DNA from: an uncultured Colwellia sp. | GTDB lineage: Bacteria; Pseudomonadota; Gammaproteobacteria; Enterobacterales; Alteromonadaceae | Assembly: GCA_913058245.1 (NCBI GenBank) | Contig: CAJXQJ010000007.1 | Coordinates: forward strand, 62,001-126,000 | Direction of reading: 5' to 3' | DNA length: 64,000 nucleotides | Shown: piece by piece, positions 29,453 through 38,826 of the stretch | Numbering within the stretch: position 1 is the stretch's first letter | Layout: each line of letters begins with the position of its first letter | Translations under genes and position numbers: made by a program | Notes under the pieces: model-generated | The model's database searches: none | Seen by the model: the letters and a program-made list of their open reading frames with translations, nothing else | What the model was told of the DNA's origin: nothing

Positions 29453-30610
29453 ATGAGTGATAAAAAAATTGCCACTACAGCGGTTCGCGCAGGTATCAAT
29501 AGCGACCAACATCATGGTGCTGTCATTCCTGCAATTCACCTTTCCAGTACGTATGCATTAAAGGGTTTCAATGAGAAGCGTCAGTTTGATTATTCTCGTA
29601 CGGGCAACCCAACTCGTGCTACTTTTGCTCAAGCTATTGCAGATTTAGAGCAAGGTGCGTTAGGTATTGTCACTAGCACAGGTATGTCAGCGGTGCATTT
29701 GATTTGTCAGCTGTTAAATTCTGAAGATACTGTAGTGATCCCGCACGACTGTTATGGTGGTAGTTTTCGATTATTTACACATTTAGCTAAACGTGGACAA
29801 TTTAAGTTGGTTGTAGTTGACCAAAATGATCAGCAGGCGCTAGCAGAGGCCTTAGCAAGCAAACCAAAATTAGTTTTAATTGAAACGCCAAGCAACCCAT
29901 TACTGCGCTTAGTTGATATTGAAGATATTACTAAGCAGGCTCATCAAGCAGGTGCGTTAGTGGCTGTTGATAATACTTTTTTATCGCCGGCTTTGCAGCA
30001 ACCTTTATTATTAGGCGCTGATATTGTATTTCATTCCACTACTAAATATATCAATGGCCATAGTGATGTAGTTGGCGGTGTTTTGGTTACCAAAGAGCAA
30101 GCATTAGGTGAAGAGTTAGCATGGTGGGCAAATTGTATCGGCATTACTGGCTCGGCATTTGACAGTTTTCTTGCACTACGTGGTCTAAAAACATTGCCGA
30201 TACGGATGAAGCAACATCAAATTAATGCCAATGCGGTTGCTGAGTTTTTACAACAACATCCAGCGGTCGAAAAAGTGTACTTCCCTGGACTAGCGGATCA
30301 TCCACATCATGAATTAGCAAAGAAACAGCAACATGACTTTGGCGCCATGATGAGTTTTGAACTTAAAGGCGGTGTTGAAGCAGTAAAGGTACTGTTTGAT
30401 AAACTAGAATTTTTTACCTTAGCGCAATCATTGGGTGGCGTTGAAAGTTTGATCAGTCATCCTTCAACTATGACACACGCCGGCATGGAAATTGAAGCTC
30501 AGCTTGCTGCCGGTATTACGCAGTCATTAGTACGATTGTCAGTAGGCATAGAAGATATCGATGATATTTTAGCTGACTTAGCAAAAGCACTTGCTGCTAG
30601 CCAAGTTTAA
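29453..30610 (+). CDS. metB: Cystathionine gamma-synthase
   Basis: PLP enzyme that joins O-succinylhomoserine and cysteine in methionine synthesis. The family segments YSRTGNPTR, STGMSAVHL, DNTFLSPALQQPLLLGADIV and the PLP-lysine motif HSTTKYINGHSD are present. So is SLGGVESLISHPSTMTHAGM. 385 residues. Regulation by MetJ is visible in the upstream boxes. It precedes metL by 60 bp. Confidence 0.96.
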   Translation: MSDKKIATTAVRAGINSDQHHGAVIPAIHLSSTYALKGFNEKRQFDYSRTGNPTRATFAQAIADLEQGALGIVTSTGMSAVHLICQLLNSEDTVVIPHDCYGGSFRLFTHLAKRGQFKLVVVDQNDQQALAEALASKPKLVLIETPSNPLLRLVDIEDITKQAHQAGALVAVDNTFLSPALQQPLLLGADIVFHSTTKYINGHSDVVGGVLVTKEQALGEELAWWANCIGITGSAFDSFLALRGLKTLPIRMKQHQINANAVAEFLQQHPAVEKVYFPGLADHPHHELAKKQQHDFGAMMSFELKGGVEAVKVLFDKLEFFTLAQSLGGVESLISHPSTMTHAGMEIEAQLAAGITQSLVRLSVGIEDIDDILADLAKALAASQV

Positions 30611-30670
30611 TCAACGTAGTAGCTAAAGAATTAGCAATCAGATAAATATTTATAAGTGTTTGGAAATAAA

Positions 30671-33178
30671 ATGACAGACGTAAATTCAGCGGTAGAGCTT
30701 TCTTCCACAAAAAACCAGCTGGCTAAGGCCGCTTGTAATGTTCATAAGTTTGGCGGCAGCAGTTTAGCAACGTCAGCTTGTATCGAGCGCGTAGTTGATA
30801 TTATTCGTCAACACTGCCAGCTCAATGATGTCATTGTTGTTTCTGCAAATGGCAGTACCACAGATTCATTGTTTGCAATTTACCAATTGGCACAAGAGCA
30901 CTATGAACATAAGCAAGCAGAACCTGTCGGTAATCATACGGGCTTAGCGGTAGATGTGCTGCCTGAATCGCTGGCCGAGGCTATTTTTGAGTTAAGTGCT
31001 TCGCAAGCTAAGCTAATTGATGAACTACTCAATGCCAGCAGTACTGCGAGGTTAAAGGCACTATTGGCTGATGATATTGCCAATATTTCAACGCACTTGT
31101 TGAATAATCCGGGCCGTTATCAAAATGATTTATTAGCCTTGGGTGAGGTTTGGTCAGCAAGATTATTATCAGCGGTACTAAATGAACAAGTTTGTCCAAG
31201 CTATATGCTAGATGCGAGAGACTTTTTGTTATTAAGTAATGAAAAAACTTGTGCTATTGACTACTCAGTAAGTCAGAATAAGCTTTTACCACTACAGCAA
31301 CAAAACCAGCTCGTAATTGTAACTGGCTATATTGCACGCAATCAGCAGCAACAAGCTTGTACGTTAGGGCGTAATGGTAGTGACTACTCGGCAACTATTA
31401 TGGCTGCTTTATCGGGTGCTCGTAATGTCACTCTTTGGACCGATGTTGATGGTATTTATAGTGCCGATCCAAGAGTCGTGCCTCTGGCAAGAAAATTACA
31501 TCGCTTGCCCAACGCCGTAGCAAATGAACTGGGCCGATTAGGCAATCCGGTGCTACATGCAAAAACTCTACAACCATTAACAAGTCATAATACCCATTTA
31601 CATGTTGCTAGTAGCTTTGCACCCGAAATAAGTGGCAGCGAAATTGGTAAATTTGGCCAAATAGCCAAACAAGAACTTTCAGTGACCTATTTAAATGACC
31701 TTATTCTTGCTACTTCTGTAAGTTTTCTTGGTGAATCAGGTGCGCGTGCAGTCAAAGAGTTCGCACCTGTATGTTACAACTTAGATGAAGGTTATTTGGT
31801 GGTGACGCAAGAGCAACAAAAGTCATTAAGCCAGTGGCTAGCAAGTCATGATACTGAAGTCTCTTTCAAACCCGTAGCTATTGTGGCAACGGTTGGTTAT
31901 CAAGTTGCACAACAAGGCGGTATGCGGGCAAGGTTTAAAAGGGCATTAAAGCACCAACAAACACTACATTTTGTTCATGCTGAAAATCAGCATAGCTACA
32001 TTGCGGTGCTACCAGAAGCCTGTACTGGAGAGTTGCTTAATAACATTCATGGGGATATGACTAAAGATGCGAGAAATATTGCTTTAGTTATTGCGGGATT
32101 GGGTAATATCGGGCAACGTTTTTTAGAAATATTACCAAATCAATTGGCACGCTTACCAGTATTGGAAAACCTTCATTTGGTTGGTTTAGTTGGCTCTACA
32201 AAGGCCTTAATTAATACCGATGGCATTGAGGTTAATAACGCATTGGTTCATTACCAGCAACAAGCTAAAGCCTATGAGAATGAGCAATTAATGGATTGGC
32301 TAACCAATCACCCCTATGATGAATTGGTTGTTGTTGATATCACCCCAAGTGAATTATTTAGCAAATTATATCAGCAATTTTTCGCTCAAGGTATTCATGT
32401 TATTGGCGCAAATAAATGGGCCGCCTCTTCGCCGACAGAAAATTATCAGCAATTGTTGAACAGTGCAAAAGAGCATAATAGTTACTGGTTAGGTAATACT
32501 ACTGTTGGAGCGGGCTTACCGATTAATTCCACTATTGAAGAGTTAATCAACAGTGGTGATAGTATTATTGAAATTTCTGGTATTTTCTCTGGTACGTTAT
32601 CTTGGCTGTTTCAATATTATGATGGTATAACGCCATTTTCTGAATTGCTTAAAAATGCTTTGGCGCAGGGAATTACCGAGCCGGATCCGCGAGAAGATTT
32701 GTCGGGCAGAGATGTCCAACGTAAATTATTAATATTGGCACGAGCCGCTGGCTTTGAGCTTTCTTTAGAAGATATTGATTGCCAGAGTTTAGTACCAGAT
32801 TCGTTAAGGGATGTTTCGTTACATGAGTTTCTTGAGCGAACCGAAGAACTAAATGATTTATTTTTACTACGTTTAAGTCAAGCTAAGGAAAAGTCATGTG
32901 GTATTCGCTATGTGGCTAAATTCTCGAAAAAAAATGGTCGCTTAAGCGCAAAAGTAAGTTTAGAAGAGCTAAGCTATCAGCATGCATTTACCCAGTTAAC
33001 GCCATGTGACAATGTCTTTCAAATTAAAAGTGAGTGGTATCAGGAAAACCCGCTGATTATTCGGGGTCCTGGTGCGGGTCGAGATGTCACCGCAGGTGGT
33101 ATTCATGCTGATTTAGTTACTGTTTGCCAGCAACTTAGCCATCGCCAGCAGCAAGTAAAAATTAAAGGGTTAAACTAG
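30671..33178 (+). CDS. metL: Bifunctional aspartokinase / homoserine dehydrogenase II
   Basis: Carries out two steps from aspartate to homoserine. The N-terminal aspartokinase has KFGGSSLATS, the LGRNGSDYSAT catalytic loop and WTDVDGIYSADPR. A central linker region follows. The homoserine dehydrogenase starts at the Rossmann motif IAGLGNIGQRF and includes ANKWAASS and GTLSWLF. The ATG at 30671 has TGGAA 6 bp upstream. The in-frame GTG at 30656 lacks a ribosome-binding site. About 835 residues. Co-transcription with metB under MetJ control is likely, which supports the MetL rather than ThrA name. Confidence 0.95.
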   Translation: MTDVNSAVELSSTKNQLAKAACNVHKFGGSSLATSACIERVVDIIRQHCQLNDVIVVSANGSTTDSLFAIYQLAQEHYEHKQAEPVGNHTGLAVDVLPESLAEAIFELSASQAKLIDELLNASSTARLKALLADDIANISTHLLNNPGRYQNDLLALGEVWSARLLSAVLNEQVCPSYMLDARDFLLLSNEKTCAIDYSVSQNKLLPLQQQNQLVIVTGYIARNQQQQACTLGRNGSDYSATIMAALSGARNVTLWTDVDGIYSADPRVVPLARKLHRLPNAVANELGRLGNPVLHAKTLQPLTSHNTHLHVASSFAPEISGSEIGKFGQIAKQELSVTYLNDLILATSVSFLGESGARAVKEFAPVCYNLDEGYLVVTQEQQKSLSQWLASHDTEVSFKPVAIVATVGYQVAQQGGMRARFKRALKHQQTLHFVHAENQHSYIAVLPEACTGELLNNIHGDMTKDARNIALVIAGLGNIGQRFLEILPNQLARLPVLENLHLVGLVGSTKALINTDGIEVNNALVHYQQQAKAYENEQLMDWLTNHPYDELVVVDITPSELFSKLYQQFFAQGIHVIGANKWAASSPTENYQQLLNSAKEHNSYWLGNTTVGAGLPINSTIEELINSGDSIIEISGIFSGTLSWLFQYYDGITPFSELLKNALAQGITEPDPREDLSGRDVQRKLLILARAAGFELSLEDIDCQSLVPDSLRDVSLHEFLERTEELNDLFLLRLSQAKEKSCGIRYVAKFSKKNGRLSAKVSLEELSYQHAFTQLTPCDNVFQIKSEWYQENPLIIRGPGAGRDVTAGGIHADLVTVCQQLSHRQQQVKIKGLN

Positions 33179-33240
33179 CCTAGTATTCGTTAGTTTCAAA
33201 TTGGTAACAGCCATAAAATGGTGCTTAGCAAAGTAAAAAT

Positions 33241-33270
33241 GCGCGTGTAATTTCTAAAAGTTACACGCGC
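33241..33270. terminator. Hairpin terminator between metL and the convergent porin gene
   Basis: Perfect ten-pair stem GCGCGTGTAA / TTACACGCGC with a ten-base loop. A T-run follows it on the minus strand, so it clearly serves the leftward porin gene. On the plus strand the tail is weaker (ATTTATG). Confidence 0.8.
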
Positions 33271-33288
33271 ATTTATGATGATTACTTC

Positions 33289-33954
33289 TTACAAGTCTAG
33301 ATCTACGCTGTAACTAACAACAAAATTAACGTCGCCGTCAGCGCCATCAATATCGGTATCAGAAATAGCGAAAGTAAAGCCATTTTTACTTAAGCTAATA
33401 CCGTAATCAACGTAATCGCCACCTGCGTCAAAGTCATAACTACCAACATGAAGGCCGAGCTCTAAACCTTCAGAAACTTCGAAGGCAGCGTCAGCAGATA
33501 TATAGGTGTCATCTCCAAAGTCACCATCGGCATCTGAATCAACTAGGGTATTATAGGTAATTGAAAAAGCGTCGTATGAAAGTGAAAAGTTTACTTCACT
33601 AAAGTCGGCATCAGCATCACTATCGTACGCGTAATAAATATAGCCAATACTGTAACCTAAGCCATTATCCAATTCATTTGAATAGGCGGCATAAACGTCG
33701 AGTTCATAGGTCATATTTTCGGCCCAATCAGCGTTTGATGCCCAAGTACCTACTGAGAACCCTGAAGCATTTTCATAATCTATACCGCCAGAAACTGCCG
33801 CGGAATTGGTGGTTTGTGTTACCCCACGCCATAGATAATTACTTGACGCTGAAGCATTTGCTGATAAACCTTCAATAGTGTGTGCTGATGCAGCGATAAG
33901 CATTGATGATGTGAATATGGCTGAAATAGATAAAGCTGTAATTGTTTTTTTCAT
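33289..33954 (-). CDS. TorF-family putative outer-membrane porin
   Basis: 221-residue secreted beta-barrel-like protein. It has a signal peptide at about 1-24 (KKTITALSISAIFTSSMLIAASA), then alternating aromatic/aliphatic strands. The opening NASASSNYLWRGVTQT and the SGGIDYENASGFSVGTWASN segment are typical of the TorF family. The loops are strongly Asp-rich (DSDADADF, DADGDFGDD), perhaps for calcium or salt adaptation. The start at 33954 has GGAACC upstream and opens the signal peptide; a longer frame from 33990 would spoil it. Convergent with metL. Confidence 0.86.
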   Translation of the reverse strand: MKKTITALSISAIFTSSMLIAASAHTIEGLSANASASSNYLWRGVTQTTNSAAVSGGIDYENASGFSVGTWASNADWAENMTYELDVYAAYSNELDNGLGYSIGYIYYAYDSDADADFSEVNFSLSYDAFSITYNTLVDSDADGDFGDDTYISADAAFEVSEGLELGLHVGSYDFDAGGDYVDYGISLSKNGFTFAISDTDIDGADGDVNFVVSYSVDLDL

Positions 33955-34293
33955 GTTGGTTCCACTAAGTTTTATAATTACCGTGAACATTGCAAAGACA
34001 ATGCCTGTGTAGAATAAATTTTATAAAAATATTTGTTATCAAATGGTTAAGTGGGAATCCTGAACGGCTTTTCTTTGTCCTTAATACCTTGCATGAACTG
34101 TCTTGGTGCAAGGAATATTCACTTATGTGCAAAAAAAGGGCATAAGCTTAAATATAATCATATGCAAAATTTTAGAAATTGCTGAATTTTATTACTTTTA
34201 CTATTCTTTTTATCTCGATTTTTATCCTTGTTCTTGGTCGCAAAATTACGACAATTAAGTTAAAGTAGCGCAGAATTTATCGAGGGGATCACT
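33955..34293. other. Non-coding interval between the porin gene and rpe
   Basis: 339 bp holding the divergent promoters of the two genes. One inverted repeat, CCTTGCA / TGCAAGG (34087-34093 and 34107-34113), could be a regulator site or a small hairpin. Nothing else was recognised. Confidence 0.4.
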
Positions 34294-34965
34294 ATGTCTG
34301 ATTTTTTAATTGCTCCATCAATTTTATCTGCTGATTTTGCGCGCTTAGGCGACGATGTAGCAAATGTACTTAAATCTGGCGCGGATGTTGTTCATTTTGA
34401 TGTAATGGATAATCATTTTGTACCTAACCTTACCTTTGGCTCTATGGTATGTAAGTCATTAAGAGATTATGGAATTACAGCACCAATTGATGTGCACTTG
34501 ATGGTGAAACCGGTTGATAGTTTGATCCCTGATTTTGCCAAAGCGGGTGCCGATATTATTACCTTTCATCCAGAAGCTAGTGATCATGTAGATAGAACTT
34601 TGCAGTTGATTAAAGATAACGGCTGTAAAGCTGGGCTAGTATTAAACCCAGCGACACCACTACATATTTTAGATTTTGTTATGGATAAATTAGACGTTAT
34701 TTTATTAATGTCAGTTAATCCAGGTTTTGGCGGTCAATCATTTATTCCAACGACATTGGATAAGCTGCGCTTAGTACGTGAAAAGATTGATGCTAGTGGT
34801 TACGATATTCGTTTAGAGGTTGATGGCGGCGTGAAAGCCGACAACATTGCCGAAATTGCTGAAGCGGGCGCCGATATGTTTGTTGCTGGCTCGGCCATTT
34901 TTTCAAAACCTGATTACAAAGTCGCTATTGATGAAATGCGTGCTGAATTAGCAAAAGTAAAATAA
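34294..34965 (+). CDS. rpe: Ribulose-phosphate 3-epimerase
   Basis: Pentose phosphate enzyme interconverting ribulose-5-phosphate and xylulose-5-phosphate. The TIM barrel motifs [45 protein letters not shown] and LEVDGGVK hold the metal and catalytic residues. 223 residues. A GAGGGG ribosome-binding site precedes the ATG. It is followed 43 bp later by trpS. The gph gene that often separates them in enterobacteria is absent. Confidence 0.97.
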   Translation: MSDFLIAPSILSADFARLGDDVANVLKSGADVVHFDVMDNHFVPNLTFGSMVCKSLRDYGITAPIDVHLMVKPVDSLIPDFAKAGADIITFHPEASDHVDRTLQLIKDNGCKAGLVLNPATPLHILDFVMDKLDVILLMSVNPGFGGQSFIPTTLDKLRLVREKIDASGYDIRLEVDGGVKADNIAEIAEAGADMFVAGSAIFSKPDYKVAIDEMRAELAKVK

Positions 34966-35008
34966 TTAGTTAGAAAACACTGAAATAAGCATAATTGAAG
35001 GATAACAA

Positions 35009-36013
35009 ATGAGTAAACCTATTGTATTAAGTGGCTGCCAGCCGTCAGGCGAGTTAACTATTGGTAATTATCTTGGCGCGTTAAAGCAATGGGTGAGCAT
35101 GCAAGATAGCCATGAGTGTTATTACATGTTGGTTGACCAGCATGCGATTACCGTGCGCCCAGATCCAGAAGCCTTACGTAAAGCAACTCTTGATGGATTA
35201 GCTTTATACTTAGCATGTGGTGTTGATCCTGAAAAAAGCACTATTTTTATTCAGTCACACGTGCCCGAACATGCACAGTTAAGTTGGGTGCTTAATTGTT
35301 ATACTCAAATGGGTGAACTAAACCGAATGACGCAATACAAGGATAAGTCGTCAAAATCGGAAGCTAATATGAACTCTGGACTATTTACCTATCCGGTATT
35401 AATGGCGGCTGACATATTATTATATGGTGCTAACCAAGTTCCTGTAGGTGATGACCAAAAGCAACACTTGGAATTAGCTCGCGACATAGCAACGCGCTTT
35501 AATAATCTGCACGGTGAAACTTTTAAAGTACCAGAGCCTTATATTCCAGAATTTGGTGCTCGAGTAATGAGTTTATTAGAGCCAACGAAGAAAATGTCAA
35601 AGTCCGATACTAACCCTGGCAACTTTATTGGTTTATTAGAAGATACTAAGAAAATTACTAAGAAAATTAAACGTGCTGTGACTGATTCAGATGAGCAGGC
35701 GAATATTTATTTTGATATTGCTGAAAAGCCGGGTGTTTCTAACTTATTATCACTTTTATCATGTACTACAGGTAAGACAGTTGCTGAGCTTGTACCTGAA
35801 TATGAAGATAAAATGTATGGACACTTAAAAGGTGACGTCGCAGAAGCTGTTGTTGCTTTGTTAGCGCCAATTCAAGAGCGTTATCATGAAATTCGTAATA
35901 ACCAAGCATACTTGGATGAAGTCATGCGTAAAGGTGCAGAAAAAGCATCTGCTAGAGCAAGCAAGTTACTTGCTGAGGTTTACCAAGCGATAGGTTTTAT
36001 CGCGAAACCTTAA
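35009..36013 (+). CDS. trpS: Tryptophanyl-tRNA synthetase
   Basis: Class I aminoacyl-tRNA synthetase charging tRNA-Trp. The HIGH-equivalent TIGN in [17 protein letters not shown] and the KMSKS loop in [10 protein letters not shown] are present. [16 protein letters not shown] is the expected tryptophan/ATP site. 334 residues is standard. Probably co-transcribed with rpe, ending at a strong terminator. Confidence 0.98.
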   Translation: MSKPIVLSGCQPSGELTIGNYLGALKQWVSMQDSHECYYMLVDQHAITVRPDPEALRKATLDGLALYLACGVDPEKSTIFIQSHVPEHAQLSWVLNCYTQMGELNRMTQYKDKSSKSEANMNSGLFTYPVLMAADILLYGANQVPVGDDQKQHLELARDIATRFNNLHGETFKVPEPYIPEFGARVMSLLEPTKKMSKSDTNPGNFIGLLEDTKKITKKIKRAVTDSDEQANIYFDIAEKPGVSNLLSLLSCTTGKTVAELVPEYEDKMYGHLKGDVAEAVVALLAPIQERYHEIRNNQAYLDEVMRKGAEKASARASKLLAEVYQAIGFIAKP

Positions 36014-36035
36014 GCTTATTTAAAGTTAGATAAAC

Positions 36036-36066
36036 AAAAAAGCCTGAGTTTACTCAGGCTTTTTTT
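36036..36066. terminator. Bidirectional terminator between trpS and the FHA gene
   Basis: AGCCTGAGT / ACTCAGGCT (36041-36049 and 36052-36060) is flanked by an A-run and a T-run. It can stop trpS from the left and the leftward FHA/protease operon from the right. Confidence 0.9.
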
Positions 36067-36082
36067 ATGATAAGTAATATTA

Positions 36083-37054
36083 TTACTTATCTTTTTTGTC
36101 TTTCTCAGCCATTTCTGTGGCTTTCTCAAACAATATTGTGCTATCACTAACAAACGACTTAACGTCATTACTTGGCGTAAACAAAAATGTTGGTGACATT
36201 ATTGTGGTGTTAAATTGTGGACGTGGATTAAAGTTCGGTTTTTTGCTCATTTGCACTATAAAACTGCCGCCAAATAATAATATTACCAAGCCAGCCGCAA
36301 CCACATTTCTACGCCTAGTTGTCATATGAAAACCAACATAGCAGTTCAGCCAAAACAGGCCGTATGCTAAAACCAGCGGAATAATAGTGATTAACCAAAT
36401 CATCGAGAAGTTACTTGAGGTATTAAACTGAATAATATTTTCGAAAATATCGCTTAACCACATGAGATTGAAAAATATAAAACTAATGCCAATTTGTGTC
36501 CAAAAACGAGCATCATGCTTAGTTAAATGTGAAACAAGGGCAATACAGCCTGGCCATAATGCAAAGCCAAGAGTTAAGCCAATTGTTGGCACCAACATCT
36601 GTGTTAGTGATACTTCTTTAGCGTTATTTAAATCAATAATCCAGCAGGCGATACAGGCGAATAACGTCACGCTTAGTGCAAGTACTGCCGGATGTTTCGC
36701 TAAATTAATTAGACTTTCAAATGGACTTATTGCAATGCTTGGCGTGACAGGGTGGCTTGGAAAAACAAAGCGAACTTGGCTTTTACCAATAGTGACAATA
36801 TCACCAGACTGTATTTTGTGGTGAATAATATTTTCTTTGCTGTGTTCAAGAAAACTACCATTTACTGAGCCTTGATCGTTTACAAACCAATACTCACCAT
36901 CAAAATGGAGTTGTAGGTGATCAGCACATACATGTGGATCGCTTATGATCAGGTCGTTGTCGTACCCTCGCCCAATAGTAATATTATTTGATGAAAATTT
37001 ATGACGACCTAATAATTTATGACCATATGTGATTTCTTCAATGATTAGTTCCAT
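36083..37054 (-). CDS. FHA-domain multi-pass membrane protein
   Basis: 323 residues. An N-terminal forkhead-associated domain (about 5-97) shows ITIGRGYDNDLII, DPHVCADHLQLHF and the NGSF loop, the phosphothreonine-reading surface. It is followed by about five hydrophobic helices between residues 125 and 270 and a hydrophilic Lys-rich tail. It should read phosphorylated partners at the inner face of the membrane. The start overlaps the end of the upstream protease gene by 10 bp, so the two are translated together. No kinase gene is visible nearby. Confidence 0.82.
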   Translation of the reverse strand: MELIIEEITYGHKLLGRHKFSSNNITIGRGYDNDLIISDPHVCADHLQLHFDGEYWFVNDQGSVNGSFLEHSKENIIHHKIQSGDIVTIGKSQVRFVFPSHPVTPSIAISPFESLINLAKHPAVLALSVTLFACIACWIIDLNNAKEVSLTQMLVPTIGLTLGFALWPGCIALVSHLTKHDARFWTQIGISFIFFNLMWLSDIFENIIQFNTSSNFSMIWLITIIPLVLAYGLFWLNCYVGFHMTTRRRNVVAAGLVILLFGGSFIVQMSKKPNFNPRPQFNTTIMSPTFLFTPSNDVKSFVSDSTILFEKATEMAEKDKKDK

Positions 37055-38298
37055 TTGACCGACTCCATAAACTTAGTCAAAAAGGCAAGTGACGTTTCTT
37101 CTGCGACACCTGAAATAGTGAAGTGACTAAGCAAAGCATATTGCTCGTGGTCAATAGAAATACCTATATATAAGACATCAAATAACTCTGGAAATGCTTT
37201 ATATGCGCGGGTGCAAAACACCGCTTTACTATTAATGTTGCTCTGCTCTGGCATAACTATATCGTGATGACATTGATATTCAGTCACATCATCTTTGCCA
37301 GCTTTATTGCCCGGTGCAACTTGGTTTAATTGGCGTTCAAATATATGATAAAACTTAGTGCTACCTATTTTGTTTGACTCCATGTAGCGATATTCCATTT
37401 CCAATGAGCCCGTAAAGAAGTCAGACGAGATATAGGTGTTTTCATCGAGATCGCAGTTTGCTACAGCGGCCATAATTTGGGCATCGGCTTTGTCAGAATT
37501 TGACTCCCCCCAACAACGTATAAAAGGCACATCTATAGTTGGAATTAAGCCGCGACCTAATTTTTTTAGCTGCCAATCACTGGCTAATACTGTATTGATA
37601 AGCTTTTCTTGATTGCGCATTAATTGCGCTGTCATTTGCAGTTCTATACTTTTGGGTGCACCTTGTTTGTATTCTTGAAATAGTGCTTGTAGCTTATCGT
37701 GTGGTACTAAAAAGCCAATTTGGTTACCTGAAGTTGCGACATTAATACCAACAACTTGGGTTTCTTTGTTGACCACCGGGCCACCACTCATGCCAGAGTT
37801 TACTGAGCCAGTGAAGTGAATTCGATCATTGAAAGATTCATTCTTTAAGCCGTTGTAGGTACCTGGCACTACTATCATGCCTAAGTCATGTGGGTTACCT
37901 AATGAATAGAGTTCTTCCCCTTTAGTAGGAGCCACTTTAGCGATATCAAAAAATGGCATTTCCTCATTAACTTCACGTTGCACTATTGCTAGGTCATTAA
38001 TAACATCAACACTCTTTAAGGTGAGTGCTGCTTTATTACCTTTGTTGTCTAGATACTCAATGTTGTATTTATGCGGGTGACGGGCAAAGCCTGAGATAAC
38101 ATGATAATTGGTGGCAATTAGACCGTCGCTGCTGATTTGAAAACCTGAGCCGATTGATGATTTTTCACCACTGGCTTTGTCTATTAAGCGAATTTGATAA
38201 AGTGAGGGTGCCAATTTTTTAAAAATTTCTTCGGCCTGCTCAACTGCATAACTTATCGAACTAACACTGATAAGTAGCAGAGCAAAAATTACTTTCAT
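37045..38298 (-). CDS. Secreted trypsin-like (S1C) serine protease
   Basis: 417 residues with a signal peptide of about 18 residues (ending SYA). A DegP-type trypsin fold follows, with the triad H66 (TNYHVISG), D102 (INDLAIVQ) and S171 (SGMSGGPVV), all intact. There is no PDZ domain. The C-terminal half (about 200-417) contains several Cys residues and is not recognised. It is expected in the periplasm, paired with the FHA membrane protein it overlaps. Divergent from feoAB. The substrate is unknown. Confidence 0.85.
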   Translation of the reverse strand: MKVIFALLLISVSSISYAVEQAEEIFKKLAPSLYQIRLIDKASGEKSSIGSGFQISSDGLIATNYHVISGFARHPHKYNIEYLDNKGNKAALTLKSVDVINDLAIVQREVNEEMPFFDIAKVAPTKGEELYSLGNPHDLGMIVVPGTYNGLKNESFNDRIHFTGSVNSGMSGGPVVNKETQVVGINVATSGNQIGFLVPHDKLQALFQEYKQGAPKSIELQMTAQLMRNQEKLINTVLASDWQLKKLGRGLIPTIDVPFIRCWGESNSDKADAQIMAAVANCDLDENTYISSDFFTGSLEMEYRYMESNKIGSTKFYHIFERQLNQVAPGNKAGKDDVTEYQCHHDIVMPEQSNINSKAVFCTRAYKAFPELFDVLYIGISIDHEQYALLSHFTISGVAEETSLAFLTKFMESVKWN

Positions 38299-38532
38299 TG
38301 AATATCCTTTTTAATTATTACTTAGCTATTGTGCCATTGAATTCAATTTTGTCATCATTTATCCGACCATATGCTGTTTTTATTCGATGCTTTACTGAGC
38401 ATATTGAACAATATTACAAATAACTAAGCTGACTGTTAACTATGAGTACATGCATAGTTAATTGTTCAAACTAATTTGTTGGAAAAAAATTGCTTATTAC
38501 TGTGTTAGATCAATAGCTGTAAATTTATTATG

Positions 38533-38580
38533 TTGTCGCAGCGTGCGAGTTTTAGTATTATCAAATGATAATTATTCTCG
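38533..38580 (+). promoter_or_regulatory. feoAB promoter with Fur-like box
   Basis: TTGTCG (38533-38538) and TATTAT (38556-38561) with 17-bp spacing are followed directly by the AT-rich ATCAAATGATAATTATTC at 38561-38578. That stretch resembles the Fur consensus GATAATGATAATCATTATC. Iron-dependent repression of feoAB fits the gene content. Confidence 0.6.
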
Positions 38581-38595
38581 TTTGTTAGTGGCGTT

Positions 38596-38826
38596 ATGAC
38601 CTTATCCGAATTATCTGTTAATCAGCAAGCTCGTATTTGTATTTTACCTGAAAACTTTGATTTAAGTGCGCAGCTTATCGAACAAGGCTTTGCGTTAAAA
38701 ACAGAAATATCTTTAGCACATAAAGCACCTTTTAATGGCCCGCTTGCTTTCAATTTACATGGCACAAAAATGTCGATACCACGTGCTATTGCCAAACAAA
38801 TAAAAATTGAGTTGTTAAATAAATGA
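38596..38826 (+). CDS. feoA: Ferrous iron transport protein FeoA
   Basis: 76-residue SH3-like protein that assists FeoB in Fe(II) uptake. It shows the FeoA pattern of an N-terminal MTLSELSVNQQARI and a C-terminal hydrophobic strand with the GTKMSIPRAIAKQIKI segment. The family's glycine-rich turn is reduced. Its stop overlaps the feoB start (ATGA), so the two are coupled. A Fur-like box lies 15-35 bp upstream. Confidence 0.85.
   Translation: MTLSELSVNQQARICILPENFDLSAQLIEQGFALKTEISLAHKAPFNGPLAFNLHGTKMSIPRAIAKQIKIELLNK

Noticed and set aside
36096-36824. Rightward reading frames overlapping the FHA gene.
   Set aside because: They are antisense shadows of a gene with a clear FHA domain and membrane helices.
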